Source: Blautia sp. (lineage in GTDB: Bacteria; Bacillota; Clostridia; Lachnospirales; Lachnospiraceae). From it: DNA of 62,915 bases. Location of the stretch: NCBI GenBank assembly GCA_023667395.1, contig JAMPAC010000013.1:1-62915 (forward strand), read 5' to 3'. The notes under the pieces are model-generated. The model was not told where the DNA came from. It saw only the letters and a program-made list of their open reading frames with translations, and did no database searches. The position numbers were made by a program, and so were the translations under genes. How positions within the stretch are numbered: the stretch's first letter is position 1; every line of letters starts with the position of its first letter. Positions 8,174 through 17,940 of the stretch are shown here, piece after piece.

Positions 8174-8590
8174 ATGTACATTTACAGGAGAAAAGCGCAA
8201 TATCATGAGACGGACCAGATGGGCATTATCCATCATTCCAACTATGTCAGGTGGATGGAGGAGGCCAGGGTGGCATTCCTGGACTATGTGGGGCTGGGAT
8301 ACGGCAAAGTGGAAAAGCTGGGCATCGTATCGCCGGTAGCGGGGCTTTCTGTGGAATATAAGAAGCAGGTGCAGTTTGGCGATGAGGTGGAAATCCGCGT
8401 GAAAGTGCAGAAATACAACAGCGTGGTCATGGAATTTCACTATGAGTTTTATAATCTGACCAGAGAGGAGGTCTGTACCATTGCCACCTCCCGCCACGGC
8501 TTTCTAAAAGATAATAAGATCGTTTCGTTAAAAAGGGAACTGCCGGAACTGGACAGGCTGATGGCGGAGTATATGCGGAGAGAGGAATGA
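8174..8590 (+). CDS. acyl-CoA thioesterase, YbgC/4HBT hot-dog family
   Basis: This 138-aa single hot-dog domain protein is the usual length for YbgC-type thioesterases, which hydrolyse acyl-CoA. The active-site motif is clear near the start: YHETDQMGIIHHSNYVRW, including the catalytic Asp and the HHSNY helix. ATG 8174 is preceded by AAGGAAAGGAAACGA; the long upstream in-frame extension has no ribosome-binding site and odd composition. The 145-bp spacer before it holds no feature I can name. The stop overlaps the region leading into the alkylation-repair gene, so the two are probably co-transcribed. The substrate is unknown. Confidence 0.88.
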   Translation: MYIYRRKAQYHETDQMGIIHHSNYVRWMEEARVAFLDYVGLGYGKVEKLGIVSPVAGLSVEYKKQVQFGDEVEIRVKVQKYNSVVMEFHYEFYNLTREEVCTIATSRHGFLKDNKIVSLKRELPELDRLMAEYMRREE

Positions 8591-8643
8591 AGGCATCCGT
8601 CAATACGCGGCACGAAGAAGAGGATTTTCGGGAGAACAAAAAA

Positions 8644-9342
8644 ATGTCTGATATATGCAGTGAGATAAGAGCAAAGCTTTTTGAGATACGGGATGAGGAA
8701 TATAAGGCGTTTCACGCCAAACTGATCCCTACGGTGCCGGAAGAGGCCATCATCGGGGTGCGCACGCCCGTGCTGCGCAAATATGCCAGGGAAATGGCAA
8801 AGGATCCCCGGATCGGGGAATTCCTTGGGGCGGTTCCCCACCAATATTATGATGAAAATAACCTGCACGGCTTTCTCATCGAGCAGGATAAGGATTATGA
8901 AAAGTGCCTGGCGGCGGTGGAAAGCTTCCTGCCCTACATAGACAACTGGGCTACCTGCGATATGCTGGCGCCCAAGGTGTTTGGCAGGCATACGGGTGAA
9001 CTGCTGGAGCCGGTCCGCAGATGGATCGCTTCGGAGGAGACCTACACCGTTCGCTTTGCCATGAACATGCTGATGCGCTTTTACCTGGACGAGAAGTTCA
9101 GGCAGGAGTATCTGGAAATGGTATCCGCCGTGAAAAGCGAAGAGTACTATGTGAACATGATGATCGCGTGGTATTTCGCCACGGCTCTGGCAAAACAGTA
9201 TGACGCGGCGCTGCCTTATCTGGAGCAGAGGAAACTGTCGCCCTGGACCCACAATAAGACGATCCAGAAAGCCTGTGAGAGTTACCGCATCACGGCGGAG
9301 CAGAAAGCATATCTGCGCGGCCTGAAAGAAAAAGTACGTTGA
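8644..9342 (+). CDS. AlkD-like DNA alkylation repair protein (HEAT-like repeats)
   Basis: The product is 232 aa and all-helical. It fits the DNA alkylation repair family, whose best-studied member AlkD excises bulky cationic alkylpurines such as 3- and 7-methyl lesions. Recognisable stretches are AFHAKLIPTVPEEAIIGV near the N-terminus, a central FLPYIDNWATCDMLAP containing the family Trp-Asp region, and TVRFAMNMLMRFYLD. ATG 8644 (MSDICSEIRAKL) follows GGGAGAA and gives a family-like N-terminus; ATG 8587, overlapping the thioesterase stop, would add 19 unusual residues. It probably sits in one transcript with the thioesterase. Confidence 0.85.
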   Translation: MSDICSEIRAKLFEIRDEEYKAFHAKLIPTVPEEAIIGVRTPVLRKYAREMAKDPRIGEFLGAVPHQYYDENNLHGFLIEQDKDYEKCLAAVESFLPYIDNWATCDMLAPKVFGRHTGELLEPVRRWIASEETYTVRFAMNMLMRFYLDEKFRQEYLEMVSAVKSEEYYVNMMIAWYFATALAKQYDAALPYLEQRKLSPWTHNKTIQKACESYRITAEQKAYLRGLKEKVR

Positions 9343-9365
9343 AAGGTTTATAGGGAAAGATACGG

Positions 9366-10655
9366 ATGAACTATCATTTTTATGAGATCACCATGCTGTT
9401 TTTCGCCTACTCGTTTCTGGCATGGATGGCGGAAACCACGGTGGCGGCAATAAAGAACAGGGATTTCCGCAACAGGGGTTTTGCATCGGGTCCTTTCTGT
9501 TTTATCTACGGTTTTACGGCGGTACTGTTGACGGTTTTCTTACAGGAACTGCGAAATGACACTTTTTTCCTGTTCCTGGGAAGCGCGGCGGTGGCCACCG
9601 CAGTGGAATGGTTTACCGGAAAAGCGCTGGAGGGCATGGATCGGAAGCGGTGGTGGGACTACTCCGGTAAAAGGTGGAACTTTGACGGATATATCTGCCT
9701 GCAGTATTCCGTCCTGTGGGGACTGGCGGGAATGCTGGCGGTCAAATATGGGAACGGTCTGCTCTTGAGCCTGTACCATATTTTTCCCGTGATGCTCGGG
9801 AAAGCGCTGATCTGGGGACTTGTGGCGGTGGGACTTCTGGATCTGGCGGGAACCCTGCTGTCGGTTTATCATCTGGAGGAGAAGCTTCCCCGGGTGCTTG
9901 GCTGGAACCGCAGGCTGCAGGAGTGGACGGTGGGGCTTGCCTCCAGGATCTCAGGCAGTGTGGAGAAGCGTATCAGGAAAGCCTATCCCTCCACTGTCCG
10001 GGAGGTGACGGCTGCGGAAAAGGCGGCGGACAGGTGCAGCCTGGCGCAGTTGTTCTGGCTGTTTGTCATAGGAGCTTTTCTGGGAGATGTGGTGGAAACC
10101 CTGTTCTGCAGGGTCACAACGGGTGTCTGGATGAGCAGGAGCAGCCTGGTATGGGGGGATTTCAGCGTGGTATGGGGGCTGGCAATAGCCCTTGTGACGG
10201 CGCTTCTCTACAGGAGCCGGGATAAGCAGGAGTATCACATTTTCTGGATCGGGACGTTTCTGGGCGGCGCGTATGAATATATCTGCAGCGTTTTTACAGA
10301 GATTGTGTTTGGCAAAGTGTTCTGGGATTACAGCGGCATGCCCTTTAACCTGGGAGGCAGGATCAACCTGCTGTACTGCTTCTTCTGGGGGATCGCCGCC
10401 GTGGTCTGGATGAAAGCGCTCTACCCAAAAGCGGCAAAGCTGATCCGTTTTATATTGAGGAAGACAGGACGCATCCTGACCATATTCCTGGCAGTCTTTA
10501 TGGCGGCGGATATCTGCGTGTCCATACTGGCGCTGATCCGGTATGACACCCGGGGTCATGGGCAGGAAGCGGCATACGGCTGGGAACAGGCAATGGACCG
10601 GTATTTTGACGACGGGAAGATGCAGCAGATCTACCCTAACGCGGTGGGGCAGTGA
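9366..10655 (+). CDS. putative ABC-transporter permease (CmpB type), duplicated domain
   Basis: This 429-aa polytopic membrane protein contains two copies of the CmpB/type-IV ABC permease domain. Copy one spans about residues 5-140 (AYSFLAWMAETTVAAIKN, RWWDYSGKRWNFDGYICL, SVLWGLAGM). Copy two spans about 225-360 (FVIGAFLGDVVETLFC, FWDYSGMPFNLGGRINLL, FFWGIAAVVW). The conserved pattern W-DYS-...-F-L-G-I-L occurs in both. Single-domain versions are common in Clostridia, and the substrate is unknown. No ATPase gene is adjacent. A repeat element follows immediately and could terminate transcription. Confidence 0.82.
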   Translation: MNYHFYEITMLFFAYSFLAWMAETTVAAIKNRDFRNRGFASGPFCFIYGFTAVLLTVFLQELRNDTFFLFLGSAAVATAVEWFTGKALEGMDRKRWWDYSGKRWNFDGYICLQYSVLWGLAGMLAVKYGNGLLLSLYHIFPVMLGKALIWGLVAVGLLDLAGTLLSVYHLEEKLPRVLGWNRRLQEWTVGLASRISGSVEKRIRKAYPSTVREVTAAEKAADRCSLAQLFWLFVIGAFLGDVVETLFCRVTTGVWMSRSSLVWGDFSVVWGLAIALVTALLYRSRDKQEYHIFWIGTFLGGAYEYICSVFTEIVFGKVFWDYSGMPFNLGGRINLLYCFFWGIAAVVWMKALYPKAAKLIRFILRKTGRILTIFLAVFMAADICVSILALIRYDTRGHGQEAAYGWEQAMDRYFDDGKMQQIYPNAVGQ

Positions 10656-10822
10656 AGTGTGCAAAGATTTTCTAAGTCAGTAAAGTACACTGACTAAGAA
10701 AATCTACGGTTTCGCTTTGCGGAACCTATGCACAAACTGCTAAAGCAGTTAGAAGAATGCCCAAAGTGCGGGCATTCTTCCAGACTTGCACCAATTGTTT
10801 GTGCCGCCGGAGGCGGCATGAC
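10656..10822 (+). repeat. dispersed hairpin element, family R1, copy a
   Basis: This spacer begins with a long hairpin (10665-10705, arms of 17 bases with one mismatch). A second hairpin, GAAGAATGCCC with GGGCATTCTTC, follows. Then comes a conserved tail containing GCAC...GTGC and TGCCGCC/GGCGGCA. Bases 10770-10806 are identical over 37 nt to 30555-30591. It lies between two same-strand genes and may act as a terminator or processed RNA. The remaining bases to 10890 hold only the ribosome-binding site of the next gene (AAAGGAGGAG). Confidence 0.75.
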
Positions 10823-10890
10823 GGGGAGCGTGGAGGTTTGCTGGGCATATTGAAGTATTTATAATATCAGAAAAAGGAGGAGAAACTGCC

Positions 10891-11433
10891 ATGAACCACA
10901 ATTTCCCCAGGCAGATCGGTAGAAAAACGATCTATGAAAGCGACTGGATCTGCCTGTATGCAGATCAGGTGGAGATGCCGGATGGGCGCATCATCAATAC
11001 ATATCATAAACTCCATTATCCCCACGAATCATCCTGTGCAGTCATTTTCAACAGGAAAGACGAGATACTGCTGATCCAGTCCAAACGATATACGACATCC
11101 AGGCTGGAATGGGAGATCCCGGCGGGACGGATCGAGGACGGCGAGACGCCGGAAGAAGCGGCAAGGCGGGAGTGCCTGGAAGAAACGGGATGCACCCTGA
11201 AAGACCTGACGTATTTATGCTGCCAGAATCCGGCAAACGGAATGTCTGACCTGAAGATGCATGTGTTTGGCGCCAGGGTGGAAAATGAGATATCCCTGTT
11301 TGATGAAAACGAAGTCCGGATGAAAAAGTGGGTTCCAAGGAGTGAAGTCATGGAGATGCTGCGGACCAATGAAATCCAATGCGGGGTTTCCATGCTGGCG
11401 TTATTGTATGCCGTGAATTTTTATATGAAATAG
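10891..11433 (+). CDS. Nudix hydrolase, ADP-ribose pyrophosphatase-like
   Basis: A 180-aa Nudix enzyme; relatives hydrolyse ADP-ribose or other nucleoside diphosphate sugars to AMP and sugar phosphate. The complete Nudix box is visible around residues 74-96, with GRIEDGETPEEAARRE followed by CLEETG. An N-terminal strand domain (TIYESDWICLYADQVEMP) is typical of the ADP-ribose pyrophosphatase subgroup. Start ATG 10891 has a strong ribosome-binding site. The stop is followed by a short inverted repeat (AACCG...CGGTT) and then ybaK. Confidence 0.88.
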   Translation: MNHNFPRQIGRKTIYESDWICLYADQVEMPDGRIINTYHKLHYPHESSCAVIFNRKDEILLIQSKRYTTSRLEWEIPAGRIEDGETPEEAARRECLEETGCTLKDLTYLCCQNPANGMSDLKMHVFGARVENEISLFDENEVRMKKWVPRSEVMEMLRTNEIQCGVSMLALLYAVNFYMK

Positions 11434-11473
11434 AACCGAAGATTCCGGTTTTGAAAAATACGGGAGGTAAACA

Positions 11474-11959
11474 ATGTCAATAGAAAGGGTAAAAGCATAT
11501 TTCAAACAATTTGATATGGAGGAGAGGATCCGGGAGTTTGACGTGTCCAGCGCAACAGTGGAACTGGCGGCGGCAGCGCTGCACTGCGAGCCTCAGCGGA
11601 TCGCAAAGACACTTTCCTTTCTGGCGGATGGTCATGCGGTTCTGGTGGTGGCGGCCGGGGACGCGAAGATCGATAACCACAAGTACAAGGGGCGGTTTAA
11701 TACCAAGGCGAAGATGCTTGCGCCGGATGAAGTGGAAGCCCTTGTGGGTCATGCTGTGGGCGGCGTGTGTCCCTTTGCGGTAAATGAGGGCGTGACGGTC
11801 TTCCTGGATGAATCGCTGAAGCGGTTCGAGACCGTGTTCCCTGCCTGTGGCAGCGCCAACAGCGCCATTGAACTGACCATCCCGGAACTGGAACGGTATT
11901 CGGGATATCGGGAGTGGGTGGATGTGTGCAAGCTTCCTGAGCAAAACGCGGATGCGTAA
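11474..11959 (+). CDS. YbaK/EbsC-family aminoacyl-tRNA deacylase
   Basis: The 161-aa product matches the YbaK/ProX-type editing domain, which clears mischarged tRNA such as Cys-tRNA(Pro). Visible features are the conserved lysine in RIAKTLSF, the strand LVVAAGDAKIDNHK, and the glycine-rich GHAVGGVCPFAV with the ELTIPEL segment near the end. The ribosome-binding site is GGGAGG before ATG 11474. The last six codons (EQNADA) and the stop lie inside a dispersed repeat that starts at 11939, so the native C-terminus seems to have been replaced when the element inserted. The catalytic core is unaffected. Confidence 0.88.
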   Translation: MSIERVKAYFKQFDMEERIREFDVSSATVELAAAALHCEPQRIAKTLSFLADGHAVLVVAAGDAKIDNHKYKGRFNTKAKMLAPDEVEALVGHAVGGVCPFAVNEGVTVFLDESLKRFETVFPACGSANSAIELTIPELERYSGYREWVDVCKLPEQNADA

Positions 11960-12061
11960 ACAGACGCAGGAGTGCGTAAGCGTAGGTCAAAGTCAGCAAG
12001 CTGGCTTGGTGAATGGGAAGTCAGATTGTATGCTTGTTGGAGCGTCCAATCGCACAGGTGG
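11939..12061 (+). repeat. dispersed element family R2, copy A (half element)
   Basis: Bases 11939-11959 and 12014-12061 match the reverse complement of 19542-19632. Shared blocks are GAGCAAAACGCGGATGCG, a GAATG-GAAGTCAG block and a CCAA-CGCACAGGT end. Compared with copy B, the left half with its terminal repeat is missing. The rest of the spacer to 12173 holds only degenerate similarity (GGCAATTTTGCG). Confidence 0.7.
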
Positions 12062-12173
12062 AATTGCAACAGTTCAGACAGCCCCTCCCGCGAAGTCAAA
12101 ATGGCGTCCCAGGGCGATTGTAATTGCCCGGCAATTTTGCGAGACTTGCAAGCACCAAAATGTGTCTCCTGTC

Positions 12174-12202
12174 TTGACATAGCGGTTATACAGGGGTATA
12201 AT
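12174..12202 (+). promoter_or_regulatory. consensus sigma-A promoter for the BlaI-like gene
   Basis: TTGACA (12174-12179), exactly 17 bp and TATAAT (12197-12202) form the best match to the housekeeping consensus in the window, 92 bp before the start codon. A short symmetric element around the -10 (TATAC...GTATA) might be an operator, but this is weak. Confidence 0.85.
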
Positions 12203-12294
12203 AATCTATACTGGCGTGTAATGGCAAGACAGAAATGCACACTGTCGATCCTGCCAGGGAGTCATGAAAACAGATGCAGAATGGGGGCACAATT

Positions 12295-12690
12295 ATGTTA
12301 AACAGTCAGAAAAAACTGGGCGAGGCGGAACTGGAGATCATGCAGGCAATCTGGAACAGCGAAAAGCCGGTGACATCGAATTATATTTTGAAGGAACTGC
12401 AGGGGCGGAGAAAGTGGCAGCTTTCCACCCTGATGACATCCCTTGCCAGGCTGGCGGACAAAGGATTTGTTTCCTGTGACCGTTCCACGGGAAGTAATCT
12501 TTATACGTCCATTGTGACCGAGAATGATTACAAGGCGAAGGAGGGCAAGAATTTCCTGGAACGGCTGTACAATAACTCCGTGCAGAACCTGGTGGCCACT
12601 CTGTATGGCAACCAGGTGATCAAAGACGCGGATATTGCGGAACTGCGCAGTTTTCTCGATCGGATAGAGGAAGAACAGTCCGGGCGGTGA
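12295..12690 (+). CDS. BlaI/MecI/CopY-family winged-helix repressor
   Basis: The product is 131 aa, the usual size for this family of dimeric repressors. Near the N-terminus KLGEAELEIMQAIWNSEK and a recognition-helix region (WQLSTLMTSLARLADKGF) match the BlaI winged helix. A C-terminal helical dimerisation part follows (FLERLYNNSVQNLVATLYG). ATG 12295 is favoured over 12274 because GGGGG lies 7 bases upstream. No BlaR1-type sensor protease or resistance gene is adjacent, so it looks like an orphan regulator, with the consensus promoter upstream as a possible self-target. Confidence 0.88.
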   Translation: MLNSQKKLGEAELEIMQAIWNSEKPVTSNYILKELQGRRKWQLSTLMTSLARLADKGFVSCDRSTGSNLYTSIVTENDYKAKEGKNFLERLYNNSVQNLVATLYGNQVIKDADIAELRSFLDRIEEEQSGR

Positions 12691-12745
12691 AAGGGGAATG
12701 TAATTTTACCGCTATGCCGGACGGCGGTTGGAAATCTGGAGTGGG

Positions 12746-12774
12746 TTGTATCGTGGCTGGATCTGGTATATAAT
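12746..12774 (+). promoter_or_regulatory. promoter for the Rpn-type nuclease gene
   Basis: TTGTAT (12746-12751), a 17-bp spacer and TATAAT (12769-12774) lie 50 bp before the start codon. Confidence 0.7.
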
Positions 12775-12824
12775 GGTTTGGCAGGGAGTGAAATATTCCT
12801 GACGTATTTACAAAAGAGGCGATT

Positions 12825-13817
12825 ATGAGGAGAGAAACGGAACTTGGCATAGCGGCTGCGGGAGTGGTCGGAAGTAAATATGATGAAGCATGCAAGGCAT
12901 TGTTCCAAAATAAGGAAATCATTGCTCCGGTGCTAAAAGAAGTAGTGCCGGAGTATAAGAATTTCACAGTGGAGGAGATCATCCGGTTCATAGATGGAGA
13001 TAGTATTAAAGATATTCCGGTGGATGATATTTCTGCGAGAGTGGATCAGCTTCCCACAGAGATGGAATCTGTCAGCGATAAGCTGATCCGGTATGATACC
13101 CACTTTAAGGCGGTCAATCCGCTGCTCAGCGATGAAAATCTTTGTATCCATCTGCATATCGATCTGGAAGTTCAGAACAATTACGAGCCTGCAAATCCGT
13201 CCTATCCTATAATCAAGAGGGGGATTTACTATGTGGCCAGAGAGATCAGTTATCAGCTTGGGGTATTGACGGAACTGACGGATTATGATGCAATTGAGAA
13301 GGCGTACAGTATCTGGATCTGTAATGACAGGATACCGAAAAGACTGCGGAATACAGTGACGATGTATTCCATCATGAAGTCGGATATCATAGGGGAGACG
13401 GACGAACCGGAGGAAGATTATGACCTGATGAATGTGATCATTATCCGCAGGGGAGAAAAAACGGATGAGCCGATATTTGACTATCTATCAGGAGTATTCC
13501 GGTGCGATAAGAAAAAAATTTCAGAATACGTGAATATAGAGTATAATGAAACCGTATCGAAAGGAGTAGATCATATGAGCGGATTGGGACAGGCAATCAT
13601 GACAGAGGCGATGCAGCAGGGAATGCAGCAGGGAATGCAGCAGGGAATGCAGCAGGGAATGCAGCAGGGAATACGACAGGGAATACGACAGGGAGAAAGT
13701 CTGCTTGCGTCCCTGATTGACTGCCTGAAACGGGACGGACGTTTAAATGAGTTGGACCGCATTTCTGACGAGGATGCCAGACGGCAGTTATACAGGGAGT
13801 ATCATCTGATCGATTAA
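12825..13817 (+). CDS. Rpn-family PD-(D/E)XK nuclease / putative transposase
   Basis: This 330-aa protein belongs to the recombination-promoting nuclease family common in Lachnospiraceae. The nuclease core shows LHIDLEVQNN (Asp-x-Glu-x-Gln) followed by RGIYYVAREI. The usual YSIWIC strand and EDYDLMNVIIIRRG come later. The C-terminal region contains seven tandem 4-residue units, five MQQG and two IRQG, encoded by a 12-bp repeat; such tracts are typical of this family and can vary in length. It has its own promoter and no terminal inverted repeats, so it is probably not a complete insertion sequence. Related proteins cut DNA and stimulate recombination. Confidence 0.85.
   Translation: MRRETELGIAAAGVVGSKYDEACKALFQNKEIIAPVLKEVVPEYKNFTVEEIIRFIDGDSIKDIPVDDISARVDQLPTEMESVSDKLIRYDTHFKAVNPLLSDENLCIHLHIDLEVQNNYEPANPSYPIIKRGIYYVAREISYQLGVLTELTDYDAIEKAYSIWICNDRIPKRLRNTVTMYSIMKSDIIGETDEPEEDYDLMNVIIIRRGEKTDEPIFDYLSGVFRCDKKKISEYVNIEYNETVSKGVDHMSGLGQAIMTEAMQQGMQQGMQQGMQQGMQQGIRQGIRQGESLLASLIDCLKRDGRLNELDRISDEDARRQLYREYHLID
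13611..13694 (+). repeat. 12-bp in-frame tandem repeat (7 units) in the Rpn gene
   Basis: Five identical ATGCAGCAGGGA units (13611-13670) are followed by two ATACGACAGGGA units (13671-13694). Unit length keeps the reading frame, so copy-number changes would alter only the length of the linker. Confidence 0.97.
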
Positions 13818-13865
13818 GCTAAGTGTTATGACCAGAATGTATGTGCACAAACAGGAAAGGATGGA

Positions 13866-14636
13866 ATGATGTACAAACTGTTGATCTGTTTTATCGCGGG
13901 GATCGGGGCCGGGCTTGGCACGGGGTTTGCGGGCATGAGCGCGGCGGCGGTGATCAGTCCCATGCTGATCACGTTTCTGGGGCTTCCGGCCTATGAAGCC
14001 GTGGGGATCGCCCTGGCAAGCGATGTGCTGGCCAGCGCCGTAAGCGCCTATACCTATGGGAAAAATAAGAATCTGGATATCAGAAACGGGTTGGTGATGA
14101 TGGTCACGGTGCTGCTGTTCACCCTGGTGGGAAGCTGGACGGCCAGCATGGTGCCCAATACCACAATGGGCAGCTTTTCCGTGTTCATGACGCTGCTTCT
14201 GGGGATCAAATTCATTGTAAAGCCCGTCATGACAACGAAAGAGGCAATGAATCAGGTGGACGGAAAGAAGCGTGTCATCCAGTCCGTGGTCAGCGGCATG
14301 GTGGTGGGCTTCATCTGCGGCTTTGTGGGAGCGGGCGGCGGAATGATGATGCTTCTGATCCTCACCAGCGTTCTGGGATACGAATTGAAGACGGCTGTGG
14401 GAACCAGCGTATTTATCATGTCGTTTACGGCATTCACGGGGGCGGCGGGTCATTTCGTCATCGGCGGGATGCCGGATCTGTGGTGCCTGCTTTTCTGCGT
14501 GGCCTCCACGCTGCTGTGGGCAAGGATTGCGGCCCGGTTTGCCAACAAGGCCAGCGCCATTACCCTGAACCGTGCCACGGGCGTGGTCCTGGCGGTTCTG
14601 GGAGCGGCGATCCTGATAGTAAATTATGTGAAATAA
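13866..14636 (+). CDS. TauE/SafE-family membrane transporter
   Basis: The 256-aa, strongly hydrophobic product has about eight predicted membrane helices and two internally similar halves. The signature GAGLGTGFAGMSAAAV near the N-terminus and GFICGFVGAGGGMMML near the middle match the sulfite/anion exporter family. Members move sulfur compounds or small organic anions, and the substrate here is unknown. AGGAAAGG precedes the double ATG 13866/13869. The next gene starts 20 bp downstream and may share the transcript. Confidence 0.88.
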   Translation: MMYKLLICFIAGIGAGLGTGFAGMSAAAVISPMLITFLGLPAYEAVGIALASDVLASAVSAYTYGKNKNLDIRNGLVMMVTVLLFTLVGSWTASMVPNTTMGSFSVFMTLLLGIKFIVKPVMTTKEAMNQVDGKKRVIQSVVSGMVVGFICGFVGAGGGMMMLLILTSVLGYELKTAVGTSVFIMSFTAFTGAAGHFVIGGMPDLWCLLFCVASTLLWARIAARFANKASAITLNRATGVVLAVLGAAILIVNYVK

Positions 14637-14655
14637 GGCGGTTGCAAAAGATAAA

Positions 14656-15696
14656 GTGGATAAGGTAAAACGATTCAGGGGCAGCCTGATGCTGTTGCTG
14701 GCGGCTTTCTTCTGGGGGACGACTTTTGCGGCGCAGTCGTCGGCGGCGGACAGCATTCCCACGTTTACGTTCAGCGCGGCCAGGTCGTTTGTGGGGGCGG
14801 CGTTTCTGGGACTTCTGATCCTGGTCCGTCAGGGAAGACGGGGAAAGGCAGACAGGAAACAGGGCAGCAGTGACCGCAGGCGGGATGGCTCCGGCGTTGC
14901 GGAAAGCAGATACGGAATCGGCTCGGGGAAATGGGAGCAAGGGGACAGTACGGTTTTCAAAGAACGGCAAAAAGGAGGCGCGGATGCTGTTGCAGGACGA
15001 AAAAAAGGTGTTGTGTTCGGCGGAACTGTCTGCGGTGTGATTCTGTTTGCCGCCATGAACTTCCAGCAGGGCGGTATCGCCGCATACCCGGAGGGAGCGG
15101 CGGCTTCCGGGCGTTCCGGATTCCTCACCGCGACCTATGTGGTGATGGTGGCGGTCTGCGCCCGTTTCCAGGGGAAAAAAATACATAAAAACGTTTACGC
15201 GGCGGCAGCGGTGTGCATTGTGGGCATGTATCTGCTGTGCATGGCGGGCGGAGTGGGCGAGGTTTATTTCGGGGATGTGCTGGGGCTTGCCTGCGCCGTG
15301 TTTTTTACCGCCCATATCATGGCGGTGGATCATTTTTCCTACTGCGAGAGCATCCGGCTGTGCTGCATGCAGTTCCTGGTCGGCGGTCTTCTTTCCATGG
15401 TGACAGCGATTCTGTTGGAACAGCCGGACATCCATATGCTGGCGGCGGCAGCGGGTCCCATCCTTTACGCAGGCATTTTGTCCAGCGGGATCGCCTATAC
15501 GCTGCAGATGGAGGGGCAGAAATATGCGGAGCCCTCCGTGGCGGCCGTGATCATGAGTTTGGAGTCGGTCTTTGCCGTCCTGGGAGGCTGGATCGTGCTG
15601 GATGAAAGGCTGTCCGCCAGGGAACTGGCGGGGTGCGCGCTGGTGTTCGCCGCCGTGATCCTGGCGCAGCTGCCAGAGAAGGAGCGCAATAAATGA
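14656..15696 (+). CDS. EamA/DMT-family transporter
   Basis: The 346-aa protein belongs to the drug/metabolite transporter superfamily with ten predicted helices. The first EamA repeat begins MLLLAAFFWGTTFAAQ; the second ends VIMSLESVFAVLGGWIVLDE, the typical family C-terminal signature. Residues about 58-115 form an unusually long, basic, low-complexity cytoplasmic loop between early helices, longer than in most relatives. The start is GTG 14656 with a weak ribosome-binding site. Substrate is unknown. Confidence 0.85.
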   Translation: MDKVKRFRGSLMLLLAAFFWGTTFAAQSSAADSIPTFTFSAARSFVGAAFLGLLILVRQGRRGKADRKQGSSDRRRDGSGVAESRYGIGSGKWEQGDSTVFKERQKGGADAVAGRKKGVVFGGTVCGVILFAAMNFQQGGIAAYPEGAAASGRSGFLTATYVVMVAVCARFQGKKIHKNVYAAAAVCIVGMYLLCMAGGVGEVYFGDVLGLACAVFFTAHIMAVDHFSYCESIRLCCMQFLVGGLLSMVTAILLEQPDIHMLAAAAGPILYAGILSSGIAYTLQMEGQKYAEPSVAAVIMSLESVFAVLGGWIVLDERLSARELAGCALVFAAVILAQLPEKERNK

Positions 15697-15788
15697 CATA
15701 GCCTGGAAAACTGCTTCTGGAAGACGGTAGGAAACGGGTGCAGGATTTCCGAGAAAATGTTTACCAAAAAGAAACATTGACGGTATGA

Positions 15789-17333
<1,545 letters not shown>

Positions 17334-17370
17334 GGGGCGGAGCAGGAAATCGGAACCGGGGAGGAAGCAC

Positions 17371-17784
17371 ATGCAGGGATATAACGTGATCGTGGTGTAT
17401 AGCCAGGAAGAGGACAGGCTGTTGCTCTGCAGAAGACGGCATGACCCCTATCAGGGGCTGTCCAATTTCGTGGGCGGCAAGATTGAGGCCGGGGAGGACG
17501 GGATGACGGCGGCCTACAGGGAACTGGAGGAGGAGACCAGCATTACCCCGGAGGACATCCGCCTGACACATTTTATGGATTTTACCTATTATGTGGAGGG
17601 CTGTTATGTGGAGATGTATGTGGGGAAGCTGAATAAGCCCGTGGAAGTGTCGGGTGAGGAAAACGAGTTGTATTGGTCGGGTACTGACTGCGATTTCTTT
17701 GATATGAAAAAATATGCCGGAGAGGGAAATATGGGGCATATGATCGAGTTGGTGCGCCAGTACAGGGATCAGGTTCTGGTGTGA
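17371..17784 (+). CDS. Nudix hydrolase, MutT-like
   Basis: A 137-aa Nudix protein. The box spans about residues 35-57 (GGKIEAGEDGMTAAYRE then LEEETS). The short N-terminal strand YNVIVVYSQEEDRLLLC and compact size fit 8-oxo-dGTP or nucleotide-pool sanitising relatives, although the true substrate is not predictable. The ribosome-binding site GGGGAGGAAG precedes ATG 17371, 37 bp after the arabinofuranosidase, so co-transcription is likely. The following 150 bp contain no supported gene. Confidence 0.88.
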   Translation: MQGYNVIVVYSQEEDRLLLCRRRHDPYQGLSNFVGGKIEAGEDGMTAAYRELEEETSITPEDIRLTHFMDFTYYVEGCYVEMYVGKLNKPVEVSGEENELYWSGTDCDFFDMKKYAGEGNMGHMIELVRQYRDQVLV

Positions 17785-17940
17785 TCTGTGCTGGCGGAGA
17801 CGGAGCGCTGTAACACATTGAGAAGGTATTTTCGTGAACGGTATTTCAAATCTGATCCAATGTGGAGCAGCATCTGTCGGAGGACACGGAGTATCTGCTG
17901 ATCGAACTTAAATTCATGAAATTGGTATAGGAGAGTCACG

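Noticed and set aside
13611-13694. CRISPR-like short repeats
   Set aside because: They are 12-bp in-frame coding repeats within a recognised gene.
12825-13817. Complete insertion sequence around the Rpn gene
   Set aside because: No terminal inverted repeats or target duplications were found, and the gene has its own ordinary promoter.
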